From Propionibacterium sp. (GTDB lineage Bacteria; Actinomycetota; Actinomycetes; Propionibacteriales; Propionibacteriaceae), in contig JAAYVB010000001.1 of assembly GCA_012517405.1 (NCBI GenBank), forward strand, positions 62,001 through 126,000: a stretch of 64,000 nucleotides of DNA, in the 5' to 3' direction. Position numbers and translations under genes: made by a program. Each line of letters starts with the position of its first letter. The stretch's first letter is position 1. Shown here piece by piece: positions 35,507-45,071 of the stretch. The notes below the pieces were generated by a model that was not told where the DNA came from, did no database searches, and saw only the letters and a list, made by a program, of their open reading frames with translations.

Positions 35507-36718
35507 TCAGTCGCCGAGCAGGCCGTCAACGAACTGTTCGGCGTCGAAGGGGGCCAGGTCGTCGGCGCCCTCCCCCAGCCCGATGAACTTCACTGGGACA
35601 CCGAGTTCGCGCTGCACCTGGACGACGATGCCACCCTTGGCCGAGCCGTCGAGTTTGGTCAACACGATGCCGGTGACGTCGACGACCTCGGCGAAGATCC
35701 TGGCCTGGGTGAGACCGTTCTGACCGGTGGTGGCGTCCAGCACGAGCAGCACCTCGTTGACCGGGGCCTTCTTCTCGATGACGCGCTTGACCTTGCCCAG
35801 CTCGTCCATCAGGCCGACCTTGGTATGCAGCCGGCCGGCCGTGTCGACCAGCACCACATCAACGCCCCGATTGATGCCCTCCTCGACAGCGTTGAAAGCC
35901 ACGGACGCCGGATCCGCGCCCTCGCCCGACCGAATGGTCTCGACGCCGACGCGCTCGCCCCAGGTGGTCAACTGCTCGGCGGCGGCAGCGCGGAAGGTGT
36001 CGGCTGCACCGAACAGCACCGTCTTGTCCTCGGCGATCAGCATCCGTCCGAGCTTGCCCACGGTGGTGGTCTTGCCGGTGCCGTTGACACCGACGACGAG
36101 CAGGACGGCGGGCTGGCCCTCGGCATGGTCGAGCTTGAGAGTGCGGTCCAGATCGGGGTTGACCAGCTTGATCAACTCGCTGCGCAGCAGATCCCTGGCT
36201 TGCTCGGGATCCGATATCCCGTCGATGCGCAGCTGCTGGCGGAGCGCGCTGACCAGTTCACCGGTCGGGCCCACACCCAGATCGGAGGTGATCAGCGTGG
36301 TCTCGAAGTCGTCCCAGGTCTCGTCGTCGATGCGGTCGCTCGACAATAGGTCGGCGAGCGCTCGGGCGAGCGCATTGTTACTGTCGGCCAGCTTGCGGCG
36401 CAGTCTCGCAAGACGAGACGCGGCCTTCTCCGGCTGCTCGATCTCGGGGACGACCGGCGCGATCGGCTCGACCAGAGCCGTCTCCTCGAGCGGAGCAGCG
36501 ATCTGAGGTTCGACGACCTCGGCCTCGACTGCCTCGACCTCGACAGGTGGGGCGGTCTCGACCAATTCGGCCGACGCGACTCCCTCGACAGCCGGGGCTT
36601 CCTTCTTGGGCAGCTCACCGCGCGCCTCGGCCCGCCTCTTGCTGATGACGATCGACAGGCCCGCGACGGCGGACACCAGGAGAAGACCGATAATGACTGT
36701 CCAGGGAATCCATTCCAC
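35507..36718 (-). CDS. ftsY: SRP receptor FtsY
   Basis: 403 residues. An N-terminal membrane anchor (WTVIIGLLLVSAVAGLSIVI) is followed by a Glu/Val/Pro-rich acidic linker to about 100. The NG GTPase has VVGVNGTGKTTTVGKLGRML, DTAGRLHTKVGLMDEL and VLTKLDGSAKGGIVV. It receives the ribosome-SRP complex at the membrane. A true N-terminal transmembrane segment is typical of actinobacterial FtsY. Confidence 0.95.
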   Translation of the reverse strand: MEWIPWTVIIGLLLVSAVAGLSIVISKRRAEARGELPKKEAPAVEGVASAELVETAPPVEVEAVEAEVVEPQIAAPLEETALVEPIAPVVPEIEQPEKAASRLARLRRKLADSNNALARALADLLSSDRIDDETWDDFETTLITSDLGVGPTGELVSALRQQLRIDGISDPEQARDLLRSELIKLVNPDLDRTLKLDHAEGQPAVLLVVGVNGTGKTTTVGKLGRMLIAEDKTVLFGAADTFRAAAAEQLTTWGERVGVETIRSGEGADPASVAFNAVEEGINRGVDVVLVDTAGRLHTKVGLMDELGKVKRVIEKKAPVNEVLLVLDATTGQNGLTQARIFAEVVDVTGIVLTKLDGSAKGGIVVQVQRELGVPVKFIGLGEGADDLAPFDAEQFVDGLLGD

Positions 36719-36789
36719 GGCGTCAGACTACCGGCTTTGCAGCCAAACCAAACAGCCGCCGTCCGGCGGACGTTCGGCGAGCACCCGGA

Positions 36790-37137
36790 TCAGGCGGCGA
36801 GATGTCGTCCTTCTTGCGGCTCGTCGTCGGCGTCGGCCGTCGCGCGGACGGGCTCTGGGACAGTGGGTTCGGCGGCCGCCACGCCCTGCTGCTCAGCGGG
36901 ATCGGCGTCGTCGGACTCCGGCTGGGCTGGCGGAGCAGCGGCCAGAGGCGTCAGTGCGTTCACGATCGCCGCCGGCGGCCGGGCCTCCCCATTGAGATGG
37001 CGAAGCACCCTGCGCAACCTGGCCGCCAATTGGGTCCGGTCACCCCCGGCGCGCCCGGCAGCGTCGGCCGCCACCAGAAAAAGAACGGCCAAGCCGAAAA
37101 TGACGACAAGGAACAACATCACGAAGAAGACAGCCAT
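36790..37137 (-). CDS. Small predicted membrane protein between smc and ftsY
   Basis: 115 residues. One N-terminal hydrophobic helix (VFFVMLFLVVIFGLAVLFLV), a basic stretch (TQLAARLRRVLRHLNGE), then an Ala/Pro/Glu-rich disordered tail. No enzyme motif. Similar small proteins occur at this position in other actinomycetes. It is in the same orientation as smc upstream and ftsY downstream. Function unknown. Confidence 0.6.
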   Translation of the reverse strand: MAVFFVMLFLVVIFGLAVLFLVAADAAGRAGGDRTQLAARLRRVLRHLNGEARPPAAIVNALTPLAAAPPAQPESDDADPAEQQGVAAAEPTVPEPVRATADADDEPQEGRHLAA

Positions 37138-37263
37138 GCGAGCCTCCGGTGCAGCTGGGAAGAGGAAGGTCCACCCATAGTGTCGGCCAGCCCGCGCGCC
37201 TTGGCCCCGTCGCCACGCCGGGCACCCGCCTTCGCGCGACCAAAGTCACAGCGTCGGCAGAAC

Positions 37264-40200
37264 TCAGCGTTCGCCCAGTCGTTGTGAGATCACTGTGGAT
37301 ACCCCGTCACCGCGCATCGTGACGCCGTAGAGCGCGTCGGCAATCTCCATCGTGCGTTTCTGGTGAGTGATCACCAGCAGCTGGGAGTTCTCCCGCAGCT
37401 CCTCGTAGATCGACAGCAGCCGGCTGAGGTTGATGTCGTCGAGCGCCGCCTCGACCTCGTCCAGAATGTAGAACGGGCTGGGCCGCGCGATGAACAGGCT
37501 GATCAGGAATCCGACGGCCACCAGCGACCGTTCGCCGCCCGACAGCAGGGACAGCCGCCGGATCTTCTTGCCTGCCGGGCGGGCTTCGACCTCGATGCCG
37601 GTGGCGAGCATGTCGGACGGGTCGGTCAGCACCAGACGTCCCTCGCCGCCCGGAAACAGCCTGCCGAAGACCTCGGAGAAGGTCTTCGCGACATCGTCGT
37701 AGGCAGCCGCGAACACCTCCTGGACGCGCTTGTCGACCTGGTCGATGATGTCGAGCAGGTCCTTACGCGTCTTCTTCAGGTCATCCAGCTGCTCGGCAAG
37801 GAACTGGTGGCGCTCGTTCATCGCCTCGAACTCTTCGAGTGCCAGCGGATTGACCTTGCCGAGCGCATCCAGGTTGCGTTGTGCTGCCCGCAGCCGGGCT
37901 TCCTGCTTCGCCCGGACGAAGGGCACCGGTTCGGGAAGATCGTCGTCCTCGGGGTCGATTGCGCTGCCGTCCGGGTTGACCAGCACCGGAATCAGCTGAT
38001 CGGGACCGTACTCGTCGACCAGCACGTCAGCCTCCAGACCGAGTTCGGTGAGCGCACGCTCGGTGAGACGTTCCAGCTGCATGGTGAGTTCGATGCGGGC
38101 CATCTGATCGCGGTGCTCGCCTTCAACCAGCGTTTCGAGTTGCTTCGCGCTGGCGCGGGCGGCGGCGCGGTGATGGCCGAGCGCGGCCTCAGCCTCCTGT
38201 CGTGCCACCTCAACCGCCTGCCGTTCGGCACCGGCAGCAGCCTTGGCCAGCTGGACCCGGGCCGCCAGCCACTGCGCGCCCTGGAAGACGGCGCCGGCGG
38301 CGGCGGCTTCGCGCCGAAGCTGATCAGCTCTGGCCTGGGCCTGCTGCCTGGCCAAGCGCTCGGCCTGCGCGGCGCGGTGCAGGGAGTCTGCACGTCCGGC
38401 CAGCGAGCGGGCCCGCTCCTCGGCCGTGCGCAAGGCCAGCCTGGCTTGCATCTCGGTCTCGCGGGCCTGACGGGCGAGGCCCGCCAGCCGATCACGCTGT
38501 GCGGCGTCCGGCTCGGCCAGATCGTGCTCGCTACCGGCGGCAGCCAGCCGGTCTTCGAGTTCGGCCAGTTTCTCCCGATTGGACGCCTGATTACGTCCGG
38601 CCTGCTCGATCGCGGCCTGCAACCTGGCAGCGTCAGCACGCGCGCCACGCCCGGCCTGCCCCAGCGTGCTCAGCTGTTCGGTCAACGCCGACATCTGAGC
38701 GTCCGATTCATTCAGCTGCTCAGCAGCGATTGCGGTCTGCTGCTCGGCCTGCCGCAGGCGTTCATTCGCGGCAGACAGCGCAAACCGAATCTGTTCGGTC
38801 TCGTGGCGGGCCGCGTCGAACTGGGTCTGGGCTTCGTCGATACGGGCCTGTACCTCGATCACCGAGGGTTGCGCGCTCGACCCACCACTGGCGAACCACG
38901 ATGTCACCAGATCGCCCTCGGCGGTAGCAGCCCGCACCTGCGGAAGCGCACTCACCAGCGCCCGGGCCGCCTCCAGATCGGGCACCAGCGCCACTTTGTC
39001 GAGCAACTGCCACAGTCCGGGCACGATCCGGGGATCAGCCTGGATCGCATCAACCGCCCAGCCGATCCCGTCGGGCAGCTCAGGCCATTCTGCAGGGTTC
39101 TGGCCAGGGGCATCGCCGAGCAGCAGGCCCGCCCGGCCGAGGTCTTCGGTCTTCAGCCGGTCGAACGTGTCGAGAGCCGTGACCAGATCGGTCACCACCA
39201 GCGCCTCGGTCGCCGTCCCCAGCGCAGCCGAGACAGCCTGCTGCCAGGCGGGATCGACCTTGACCATGCCCGACAACGAGCCGAGCAAACCATCCGCCAG
39301 CTCTCCTGCGAGCAGCGCGCCGGACGCATCACGGCGCTGCAGGCCCAGCTTCAGGGCGTCGATACGAGCGGCCAGCGTGGCACACAACCGTTCCGCGTCC
39401 TGCTCGCGGCTGCGCAACGCCGAGATCTCCTCGCTCACCGCCGCCTGGGCGGCAGCCGCCGATTCGTATCGTTCGTCCAGACCAAGTTCGCCGTCGCTCA
39501 CCCCGCCAAGACGCATCTCCAGGAGGGCGTACTGGTGTTCGGCATCCTCTGCGCGAGCGAGGGCCTCGGCAAGTCGCGCCTGCAGCCTCGCCTCCTCTTC
39601 GCCGAAGGTCTGCAGCCGCGACTGCAGCGAGTTGACCTGCCCGGTGAGCTTGGCCAGCCCCTCGCGACGGTCGGCGACCGCACGCAACTGCGCCGCATAG
39701 CTTCGAGCCTCCGCGTCTTCGGCCTGCTCGGCCTCCTCGCGGCGGCTGGTGGCCGCTGCCAGCGCCTGCTCGGCCGCTGCCACCTGCTCGGCGAGTTCGG
39801 CCTCCTGCTCCGCGATCCTGACGGCCTCGTGTTCGAGCGCATCCGGGTCGCGTCCGTTTGTTGTGGCCGGCTGGGCATCGCCGTGCCGCATCCGTTCGGC
39901 GGCGACCTGCTGCGTGCTGGTCACTCGTTCGGCCAGCGCGGCCAGCGCATACCAGTTCTCCTGGGCTGCGGCGAGCCTGGGCTTCAGTTCATCGAGTGCC
40001 AGTTCCGCAGCCTGTTCGGCTTCACGCGCGGCCGTCAGCTCTGCTTCTGCTGCGTGCTTGCGGGCCTGCAGTTCGAGTTCGGCTGCGTGATCGCCGGCCA
40101 GCGCCAGGCGTGCCTGAGTGAGGTCGTCTGCCAGCAGCCGGGCTTTCGCGTCGCGGAGTTCGGCCTGGACGGTGGCAGCCTTGCGTGCGACCGCGGCCTG

Positions 40201-40821
40201 GCGTCCCAGCGGTTTAAGCTGACGGCGGATTTCGGCGATCAGATCGGTGAGCCTGGCCAGGTTCGCCTGGGTGGATTCGAGCTTGCGGACCGCCTTGTCC
40301 TTGCGGCGGCGGTGTTTGAGCACGCCGGCGGCCTCTTCGATGAATCCGCGGCGGATTTCGGGGGTGGCCTGCAGGATCTGGTCGAGCTGGCCCTGCCCGA
40401 CGATGACGTGCATCTCTCGGCCCATGCCGGTGTCGCTGAGCAACTCCTGGACGTCCAGCAGCCTCGCGGCGTGGCCGTTGATCGCGTATTCGGAACCGCC
40501 GCTGCGGAACAGTGTGCGGCTGATGGTGACCTCGGTGTATTCGATCGGCAGCACACCGTCGGTGTTGTCGATCGTCAGCGACACTTCGGCGCGGCCCAGG
40601 GGTGCGCGTCCGGAGGTGCCCGCGAAGATGACGTCCTCCATCTTTGCGCCACGCAACGACTTGGCGCCCTGCTCGCCCATGACCCAGGCCAGCGCGTCCA
40701 CCACATTCGATTTTCCCGAACCGTTGGGCCCCACGATGGCGGTGATGCCGGGCTCGAAGTTCAGGCTCGTCGCCGAGGCGAACGACTTGAATCCCTTCAG
40801 AGTCAGGCCCTTGAGGTACAC
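37264..40821 (-). CDS. smc: Chromosome segregation protein SMC
   Basis: 1185 residues, full length. N-terminal ATPase half with AIVGPNGSGKSNVVDALAWV, long Ala/Glu/Arg-rich coiled coils (about 170-500 and 660-1000), the hinge around 510-640 (SGMVKVDPAWQQAVSAALG), and the C-terminal half with the signature LSLLSGGERSLVAVGFL and Walker B PFYILDEVEAALDD. It organises and segregates the chromosome with ScpA/ScpB (not in this window). Downstream of the gtrA-like gene by one base. Confidence 0.96.
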   Translation of the reverse strand: MYLKGLTLKGFKSFASATSLNFEPGITAIVGPNGSGKSNVVDALAWVMGEQGAKSLRGAKMEDVIFAGTSGRAPLGRAEVSLTIDNTDGVLPIEYTEVTISRTLFRSGGSEYAINGHAARLLDVQELLSDTGMGREMHVIVGQGQLDQILQATPEIRRGFIEEAAGVLKHRRRKDKAVRKLESTQANLARLTDLIAEIRRQLKPLGRQAAVARKAATVQAELRDAKARLLADDLTQARLALAGDHAAELELQARKHAAEAELTAAREAEQAAELALDELKPRLAAAQENWYALAALAERVTSTQQVAAERMRHGDAQPATTNGRDPDALEHEAVRIAEQEAELAEQVAAAEQALAAATSRREEAEQAEDAEARSYAAQLRAVADRREGLAKLTGQVNSLQSRLQTFGEEEARLQARLAEALARAEDAEHQYALLEMRLGGVSDGELGLDERYESAAAAQAAVSEEISALRSREQDAERLCATLAARIDALKLGLQRRDASGALLAGELADGLLGSLSGMVKVDPAWQQAVSAALGTATEALVVTDLVTALDTFDRLKTEDLGRAGLLLGDAPGQNPAEWPELPDGIGWAVDAIQADPRIVPGLWQLLDKVALVPDLEAARALVSALPQVRAATAEGDLVTSWFASGGSSAQPSVIEVQARIDEAQTQFDAARHETEQIRFALSAANERLRQAEQQTAIAAEQLNESDAQMSALTEQLSTLGQAGRGARADAARLQAAIEQAGRNQASNREKLAELEDRLAAAGSEHDLAEPDAAQRDRLAGLARQARETEMQARLALRTAEERARSLAGRADSLHRAAQAERLARQQAQARADQLRREAAAAGAVFQGAQWLAARVQLAKAAAGAERQAVEVARQEAEAALGHHRAAARASAKQLETLVEGEHRDQMARIELTMQLERLTERALTELGLEADVLVDEYGPDQLIPVLVNPDGSAIDPEDDDLPEPVPFVRAKQEARLRAAQRNLDALGKVNPLALEEFEAMNERHQFLAEQLDDLKKTRKDLLDIIDQVDKRVQEVFAAAYDDVAKTFSEVFGRLFPGGEGRLVLTDPSDMLATGIEVEARPAGKKIRRLSLLSGGERSLVAVGFLISLFIARPSPFYILDEVEAALDDINLSRLLSIYEELRENSQLLVITHQKRTMEIADALYGVTMRGDGVSTVISQRLGER

Positions 40822-40822
40822 C

Positions 40823-41398
40823 TCACACGACCTCGTGTTCCGAGGGCTCGGACGCGGGCTCCGGTTTGGCGTCCTTGACCGCCCGGAAGGTCCATACCTT
40901 GTTGATCAGGTAGTTGATGGGCATGGTGAGCACAATAGTGAACAGCTGCGCCCAGTAAGCACGGGCGCGCAAGCCTTCGTGGTCATTGAAGATCGGGCTG
41001 GGCAGGTAGACCGGCGATGTGGGGTTGGTGAGCGCCACCTTGATCAGCGCACCGATCGCGGCCGCGACCGCGCCGACCAGGAAGAACGGCCAGAACTCTG
41101 CCCACCAACTACGCGTCTGGGCCCGCTTGAACGTCCACGAGCGGTTGAGTTGGAAGTTCCAGGTGTTGGCCACGATGAAAGCGACGATCCACACCAAGAC
41201 GGTGAAACGGAACGCGAACCGTCCGGGCAGGTCGATGATGACAGCGTTGTCGTTGCCGACACCCCCGTGGAGCTGGGTCATGATGTACGTCACGATGAGG
41301 TTCACCACGATGCCGGATCCGCCGACGATGCCGAACTTGATGAACTGGACCGCGGTGGACAGCAATCGTGACCGCGAGGGTTGGGGTTCTTCGCTCAT
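40823..41398 (-). CDS. GtrA-like family membrane protein
   Basis: 191 residues from ATG 41398; the larger open frame upstream lies over mutM and is a shadow. Four transmembrane helices: FIKFGIVGGSGIVVNLIVTY, VLVWIVAFIVANTWNFQLNR, FFLVGAVAAAIGALIKVALT and LFTIVLTMPINYLINKVWTF. NTWNFQLNRSWTF and NYLINKVWTFR are the family's paired motifs. GtrA-like proteins help flip or transfer lipid-linked sugars. It sits between mutM and smc, where such a gene is not universal. Confidence 0.8.
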   Translation of the reverse strand: MSEEPQPSRSRLLSTAVQFIKFGIVGGSGIVVNLIVTYIMTQLHGGVGNDNAVIIDLPGRFAFRFTVLVWIVAFIVANTWNFQLNRSWTFKRAQTRSWWAEFWPFFLVGAVAAAIGALIKVALTNPTSPVYLPSPIFNDHEGLRARAYWAQLFTIVLTMPINYLINKVWTFRAVKDAKPEPASEPSEHEVV

Positions 41399-41409
41399 GA
41401 GCACACAAC

Positions 41410-42276
41410 CTATCGCGCGTGTTCGGCAGATGACATGGGTGGACGCCGCTGACACCGCGGGCAGCGATAGCTCGACCGGTTCATGAACGGCTCCCGGATG
41501 ATGGTCGTCGCGCAGCGGGGGCAGGGCTGGCCGGCGCGGCCGTAGACCTGGAGACTCCGGCTGAAGTAGCCGGAGTTCCCGTTGACATGGACGTAGAGGG
41601 CGTCGAAGCTGGTGCCGCCCTGGTCGAGGGACTCGAGCATGACGAGCTTGGCGGCGTTCAGCAGCTCGACGGCTTTGCGCTGGCTGAGGCCCTCGGTCGC
41701 ACGGTTGTAATGCAGCCGGGCACGCCACAGCGATTCGTCCGCATAAATGTTGCCGATGCCGCTCACCATGGTCTGGTCGAGGAGCGCCCGCTTCACCGTG
41801 CTGCGGCGCGCTCGCAGGGACGCCGCAACCCGGTCGGGATCGAAACCGTCATCGAACGGATCGAGGGCAATGTGCTGGATCTGCCGCGGCAGCTCGGCGC
41901 CGCCCGGCGCGAGCTGCAACCCGCCGAACATGCGCTGGTCGACGAATCGGAGTTGCGGACCACCGTCGGTGAAGTCGAACAGCACCCGTGTATTGGGCAG
42001 CAGCGGTGCGTCCGCATCGTCGATGCGGAACTGGCCGCTCATGCCCAGATGGACGAGCAGCGCATCGGTGTCGTCCAAGGGCAACCAGAGGTACTTCCCG
42101 CGGCGACGGGCAACACCGACCCGGCGTCCAACAAGATCGGAGGCGAAGGCGTCCGGACCGGACAGGTGATAGCGCACCGGCCTGGGGTGCAGAATATGCA
42201 CCGCACCGATCGTGCGGCCGGCGACCGATGAGGCGAGCCCGGCGCGGACCACCTCGACTTCGGGCAGTTCAGGCAT
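41410..42276 (-). CDS. mutM: Formamidopyrimidine-DNA glycosylase
   Basis: 288 residues. The N-terminal catalytic Pro-Glu ([14 protein letters not shown]), H2TH region ([19 protein letters not shown]) and the C-terminal zinc finger with CPRC and CPRCQRR are all present. It removes 8-oxoguanine and formamidopyrimidines and nicks the abasic site. Its start overlaps the rnc stop by eight bases, so both are co-translated. Confidence 0.94.
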   Translation of the reverse strand: MPELPEVEVVRAGLASSVAGRTIGAVHILHPRPVRYHLSGPDAFASDLVGRRVGVARRRGKYLWLPLDDTDALLVHLGMSGQFRIDDADAPLLPNTRVLFDFTDGGPQLRFVDQRMFGGLQLAPGGAELPRQIQHIALDPFDDGFDPDRVAASLRARRSTVKRALLDQTMVSGIGNIYADESLWRARLHYNRATEGLSQRKAVELLNAAKLVMLESLDQGGTSFDALYVHVNGNSGYFSRSLQVYGRAGQPCPRCATTIIREPFMNRSSYRCPRCQRRPPMSSAEHAR

Positions 42277-43012
42277 CGCCGCCGGCGGGACCGGCCGACG
42301 CGGGTTCGGCCGTCAGTGCCTTGTAGGCGGCGGCTGCTGCCTCCTGCTCGGCGTGCTTCTTGTTGTGGCCCTTGCCGGGCCCGAAACGGCGATCACCGAA
42401 GACCGCCCACGCCGCGAAGCGCTTGTCGTGGTCGGGACCGGATTCTTCGATGTCGAAGACGGTCGGGCCCAGTCCCAAGGACGCGGCGACTTCTTGCAGC
42501 GAGGTCTTCCAGTCGAGGCCCGCGCCCAGCGTGGCAGCGTGATCGACCAGCGGGTCGAAGATGTGATGGACCAGCCTCTCGGCCGCCTCACGGCCACCGG
42601 AGAGGAAAACGGCCCCGATCAGCGCCTCGGTGGTGTCGGCCAGGATCGAGCTCTTGTCCGAACCGCCGGTGCTGATCTCACCCTTGCCGAGCTTGATCAT
42701 CGGCCCGATGTTCAGCTTGCGGGCGACCATCGCCAAACTGACCGCGCTGACCACGCTGGCGCGCAGCTTGGCCAGCTGGCCCTCGGCGTGGTCGGGATAG
42801 CTGCGGTAGAGGTACTCGGTGACGATGACCCCGAGCACCGAGTCGCCGAGGAACTCCAGACGCTCATTGGTCGGAATCTGGCCGTGCTCATAGGCATATG
42901 AGCGGTGTGTCAACGCAAGATCGAGGAGGTCGGCGTTCAGGGGGACGTCAAGCTCCTCGATCAGCGATAAGAATGGCAGCGACGCGGCACTGCCGCCGTT
43001 ATCGGCGCGCAC
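42269..43012 (-). CDS. rnc: Ribonuclease III
   Basis: 247 residues. The signature [20 protein letters not shown] carries catalytic acids; the second acid set is in [15 protein letters not shown]. The C-terminal double-stranded RNA-binding domain ([14 protein letters not shown] ... [17 protein letters not shown]) is complete. It processes rRNA precursors and structured mRNAs. It starts nine bases after the rpmF stop and overlaps mutM. Confidence 0.94.
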   Translation of the reverse strand: MRADNGGSAASLPFLSLIEELDVPLNADLLDLALTHRSYAYEHGQIPTNERLEFLGDSVLGVIVTEYLYRSYPDHAEGQLAKLRASVVSAVSLAMVARKLNIGPMIKLGKGEISTGGSDKSSILADTTEALIGAVFLSGGREAAERLVHHIFDPLVDHAATLGAGLDWKTSLQEVAASLGLGPTVFDIEESGPDHDKRFAAWAVFGDRRFGPGKGHNKKHAEQEAAAAAYKALTAEPASAGPAGGDA

Positions 43013-43020
43013 TCGGCAGG

Positions 43021-43212
43021 TCAGCCCTCAAGAACCTGACGGCGGTCGCCGCGGGGACCGTACTGGCCGCACGACGGGCAGGCGGTGTGCGGCAGGTGCT
43101 GCGCACGGCAGGCCGGGTTGGCACAGGTCACGGTCTGCACCGCGGTCGTCTTCCACTGGGACCGACGAGACCGCGTGTTGCTGCGGGACATCTTCCGCTT
43201 CGGAACAGCCAC
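43021..43212 (-). CDS. rpmF: 50S ribosomal protein L32, cysteine-containing form
   Basis: 63 residues, MAVPKRKMSRSNTRSRRSQW at the start. Four cysteines (CANPAC ... CPSC) make a zinc ribbon, so this is the zinc-binding type. Normally preceded by yceD; here the neighbouring gene upstream is on the other strand and yceD is 3.4 kb away. Confidence 0.93.
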   Translation of the reverse strand: MAVPKRKMSRSNTRSRRSQWKTTAVQTVTCANPACRAQHLPHTACPSCGQYGPRGDRRQVLEG

Positions 43213-43421
43213 GGTGTTTCTCCTTCAATCGTTGTGCCCCCGATGCCGGAGGCTGCCCATCGTGGGCAAAGTACAGTGGCATCCGTGAGGACGCACGCCT
43301 GCACACTTTACTCCGCCGGGAGTAGCCGATGCAAAAGGCAACCAAACCTCCGTGTCTCACTACCTGAGACGCCCCCACGGCCGAATTGATCGCGGTGCTT
43401 GAGCACTGTACTGTCCCTGCC

Positions 43422-43493
43422 ATGACTGAGCAGCAGGTCTTCATGCCGACGACCACGAAGGCCGTCTTCATGCCCTGTTGTCGAATGCGCTGA
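43422..43493 (+). promoter_or_regulatory. 23-codon leader peptide with a Cys-Cys pair
   Basis: ATG 43422 opens a 23-residue ORF starting MTEQQVFMPTTTK and ending in MPCCRMR, stop at 43491-43493. It lies 144 bp before a thioredoxin-DUF4395-cysteine synthase cluster. Tandem Cys codons late in a short ORF upstream of sulfur genes are the arrangement of cysteine-responsive attenuators described in mycobacteria. A terminator-like hairpin follows at 43537-43561. No strong Shine-Dalgarno is seen, so leaderless translation is possible. Confidence 0.6.
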
Positions 43494-43536
43494 AACCGTA
43501 GCCCCAAGACCGGATACCAGCAGCCTCCCGCGATCT

Positions 43537-43561
43537 GACCTCACCTCGATGAGGTCGTTTT
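43537..43561 (+). terminator. Attenuator-type terminator upstream of the thioredoxin gene
   Basis: GACCTCA, six-base loop, TGAGGTC then GTTTT: a perfect 7-bp stem with a short U tract, between the Cys-Cys leader ORF and the first structural gene (76 bases before its ATG). It fits an intrinsic terminator governed by translation of the leader. Confidence 0.6.
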
Positions 43562-43636
43562 CGCATATCCAGAACTGACCGGGCCGGCTGTCCACATTCA
43601 CGTTCCGCGCATCAGATCCTCCCGAGGGAGACGTCC

Positions 43637-44107
43637 ATGTCAGTCGCCGCAGCCTTCGCCGTACTCGCCGGCCTGATCGCCGTGAGCCTGGCGCTCGCCG
43701 CCGTGCTCGCCCGCACCAGGGGCCGGGGACGAGTCGTCCGGCCGAGCCGAGCCGGCTCGCTGCCCGAGCTGCCGATCGCCGACGCCGAGCTGGGTGACAC
43801 TGCAACCTTCGTCCAATTCGGGATGCAGTCCTGCGCACCCTGCCGGGCGACGGCTCGCCGGATCCAGGCATTTGCGGCCGAGAACTCCGGCGTTCGCCAC
43901 ATCGAGTTCGACATCTCACAACATCCCGACCTTGCCAGCAAGCTCAAGATCGTGAGTGCCCCCACCACCTTCCTGCTCGACTCCCACGGGAACATCCGGG
44001 TCCGCATCAGCGGACTGCCACACCCGGATGAACTCGTCCACCACGTCGAGTCCCTCGCACCGGCCAATGACACCAACCAGCCAGGAGCCGTCGATGTCCA
44101 CGCCTGA
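43637..44107 (+). CDS. Membrane-anchored thioredoxin-family protein
   Basis: 156 residues, ATG 43637 after GGGAGA. An N-terminal transmembrane helix (AAAFAVLAGLIAVSLALAAV) anchors a thioredoxin fold whose active site is CAPC (C66, C69), followed by IEFDISQHPDLASKL and the cis-Pro loop VSAPTTFLLD. It probably faces outward and moves electrons to or from sulfur-carrying proteins. The end overlaps the DUF4395 gene by 14 bases, and the two families often occur together in actinomycetes. Confidence 0.85.
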   Translation: MSVAAAFAVLAGLIAVSLALAAVLARTRGRGRVVRPSRAGSLPELPIADAELGDTATFVQFGMQSCAPCRATARRIQAFAAENSGVRHIEFDISQHPDLASKLKIVSAPTTFLLDSHGNIRVRISGLPHPDELVHHVESLAPANDTNQPGAVDVHA

Positions 44108-44573
44108 AACCGCTGTCCCCACCCATAAGCCCAAGCAGATCGATCCGCGCGGGCCACGCGTCGCCGCCGCATTCACCAGCATCCTGCTCGCGGTCACCAT
44201 CGTGGTGGCCCTCACGGGTCAGAACGTCGCGGCGCTGATCCTGCTCGCCGTGATCGTGGTGCTGTTCGCTCTGGGCGCCGCCGGGTCGCCCGCCTACCCC
44301 TGGAGCCTGGTCTTCACGAAGCTCATCCGGCCCCGCCTGGCACCACCGGCCCAGACCGAAGACGCCGCCCCGCCGCGTTTCGCGCTGCTGGTCGGGTTGA
44401 TCATCACCGGCATCGGACTGATCGGAGGTCTGGCCGGCATCCAGCTGGCCGTTCCGATCGCCGCCGGCTTCGCGTTCGTCGCCGCTTTCCTCAACGCATC
44501 CATCGGATTCTGCCTCGGCTGCGAGATCTACGGCCTCATCGTCCGCGTCCGAACCGCCTCCTCCCGAAACTGA
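44094..44573 (+). CDS. DUF4395 family membrane protein
   Basis: 159 residues from ATG 44094. Starts in a hydrophilic segment with IDPRGPRVAAAFTSILLAVT, then transmembrane helices, SPAYPWSLVFTKLIRPRLAP, two more helices and the ending ASIGFCLGCEIYGLIVRVR, whose CLGC is the family hallmark. The family is tied to sulfur transfer (often beside thioredoxin and rhodanese genes); mechanism unproven. Overlaps the thioredoxin gene. Confidence 0.82.
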   Translation: MSTPETAVPTHKPKQIDPRGPRVAAAFTSILLAVTIVVALTGQNVAALILLAVIVVLFALGAAGSPAYPWSLVFTKLIRPRLAPPAQTEDAAPPRFALLVGLIITGIGLIGGLAGIQLAVPIAAGFAFVAAFLNASIGFCLGCEIYGLIVRVRTASSRN

Positions 44574-44603
44574 CCCACCACCATCACCTAGGAGCCCTCA
44601 GCA

Positions 44604-45071
44604 ATGCCCAGCCGACTCGCGTCCCGAACGCTCACACCAGTCACGGCCACGCATCCTCTATTCGCAGCCATCGGCAACACTCCCCTGATCGAACTCACCC
44701 GCATCGGCGAACTGCCTCACGGAGTGCGGCTGTTCGCCAAGGCCGAGTTCATGAACCCCGGTGGATCGATCAAGGATCGCGCCGCTGCCGCGATGGTGCT
44801 GGACGGAATCGAGCGCGGTCTGCTTCGACTGCCGGCCGCCGACGAGCCGCCGCAGCAGCTGCCCACGATCATCGACGCGACCAGCGGAAACACCGGAATC
44901 GCGCTGGCCATGATCGGTGCGGCGCTGGGCATCGGCACCACCTTGGTGATGCCCGAGAACACCAGCCCGGAACGCAAGGCGACCATGCGGAACCTCGGGG
45001 CGACAGTCATCGACACGGCCTGCTGGGCAGCTGCGCACCCGACACGGTGCTCGGCTTCGGCCTGCGGCTGA
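44604..45071 (+). pseudogene. Truncated cysteine synthase-like gene
   Basis: ATG 44604 after AGGAG. The first ~140 residues are a fold-type II PLP enzyme of the CysK/CysM family: IGNTPLIELTRIGELPHGV, the PLP Lys in NPGGSIKDRAAAAMV, and TSGNTGIALAMIGAALG. At about 45017 the match ends after GATVIDTA and 16 unrelated residues lead to a stop, so half of the roughly 300-residue enzyme is missing. The C-terminal phosphate-binding glycines are absent, so it should be inactive. The sequence continues directly into the tail of another gene, indicating a deletion. Confidence 0.8.

Noticed and set aside
37363..40878. 1171-codon plus-strand ORF opposite smc
   Set aside because: Antisense shadow of a well-recognised gene; composition is not protein-like.
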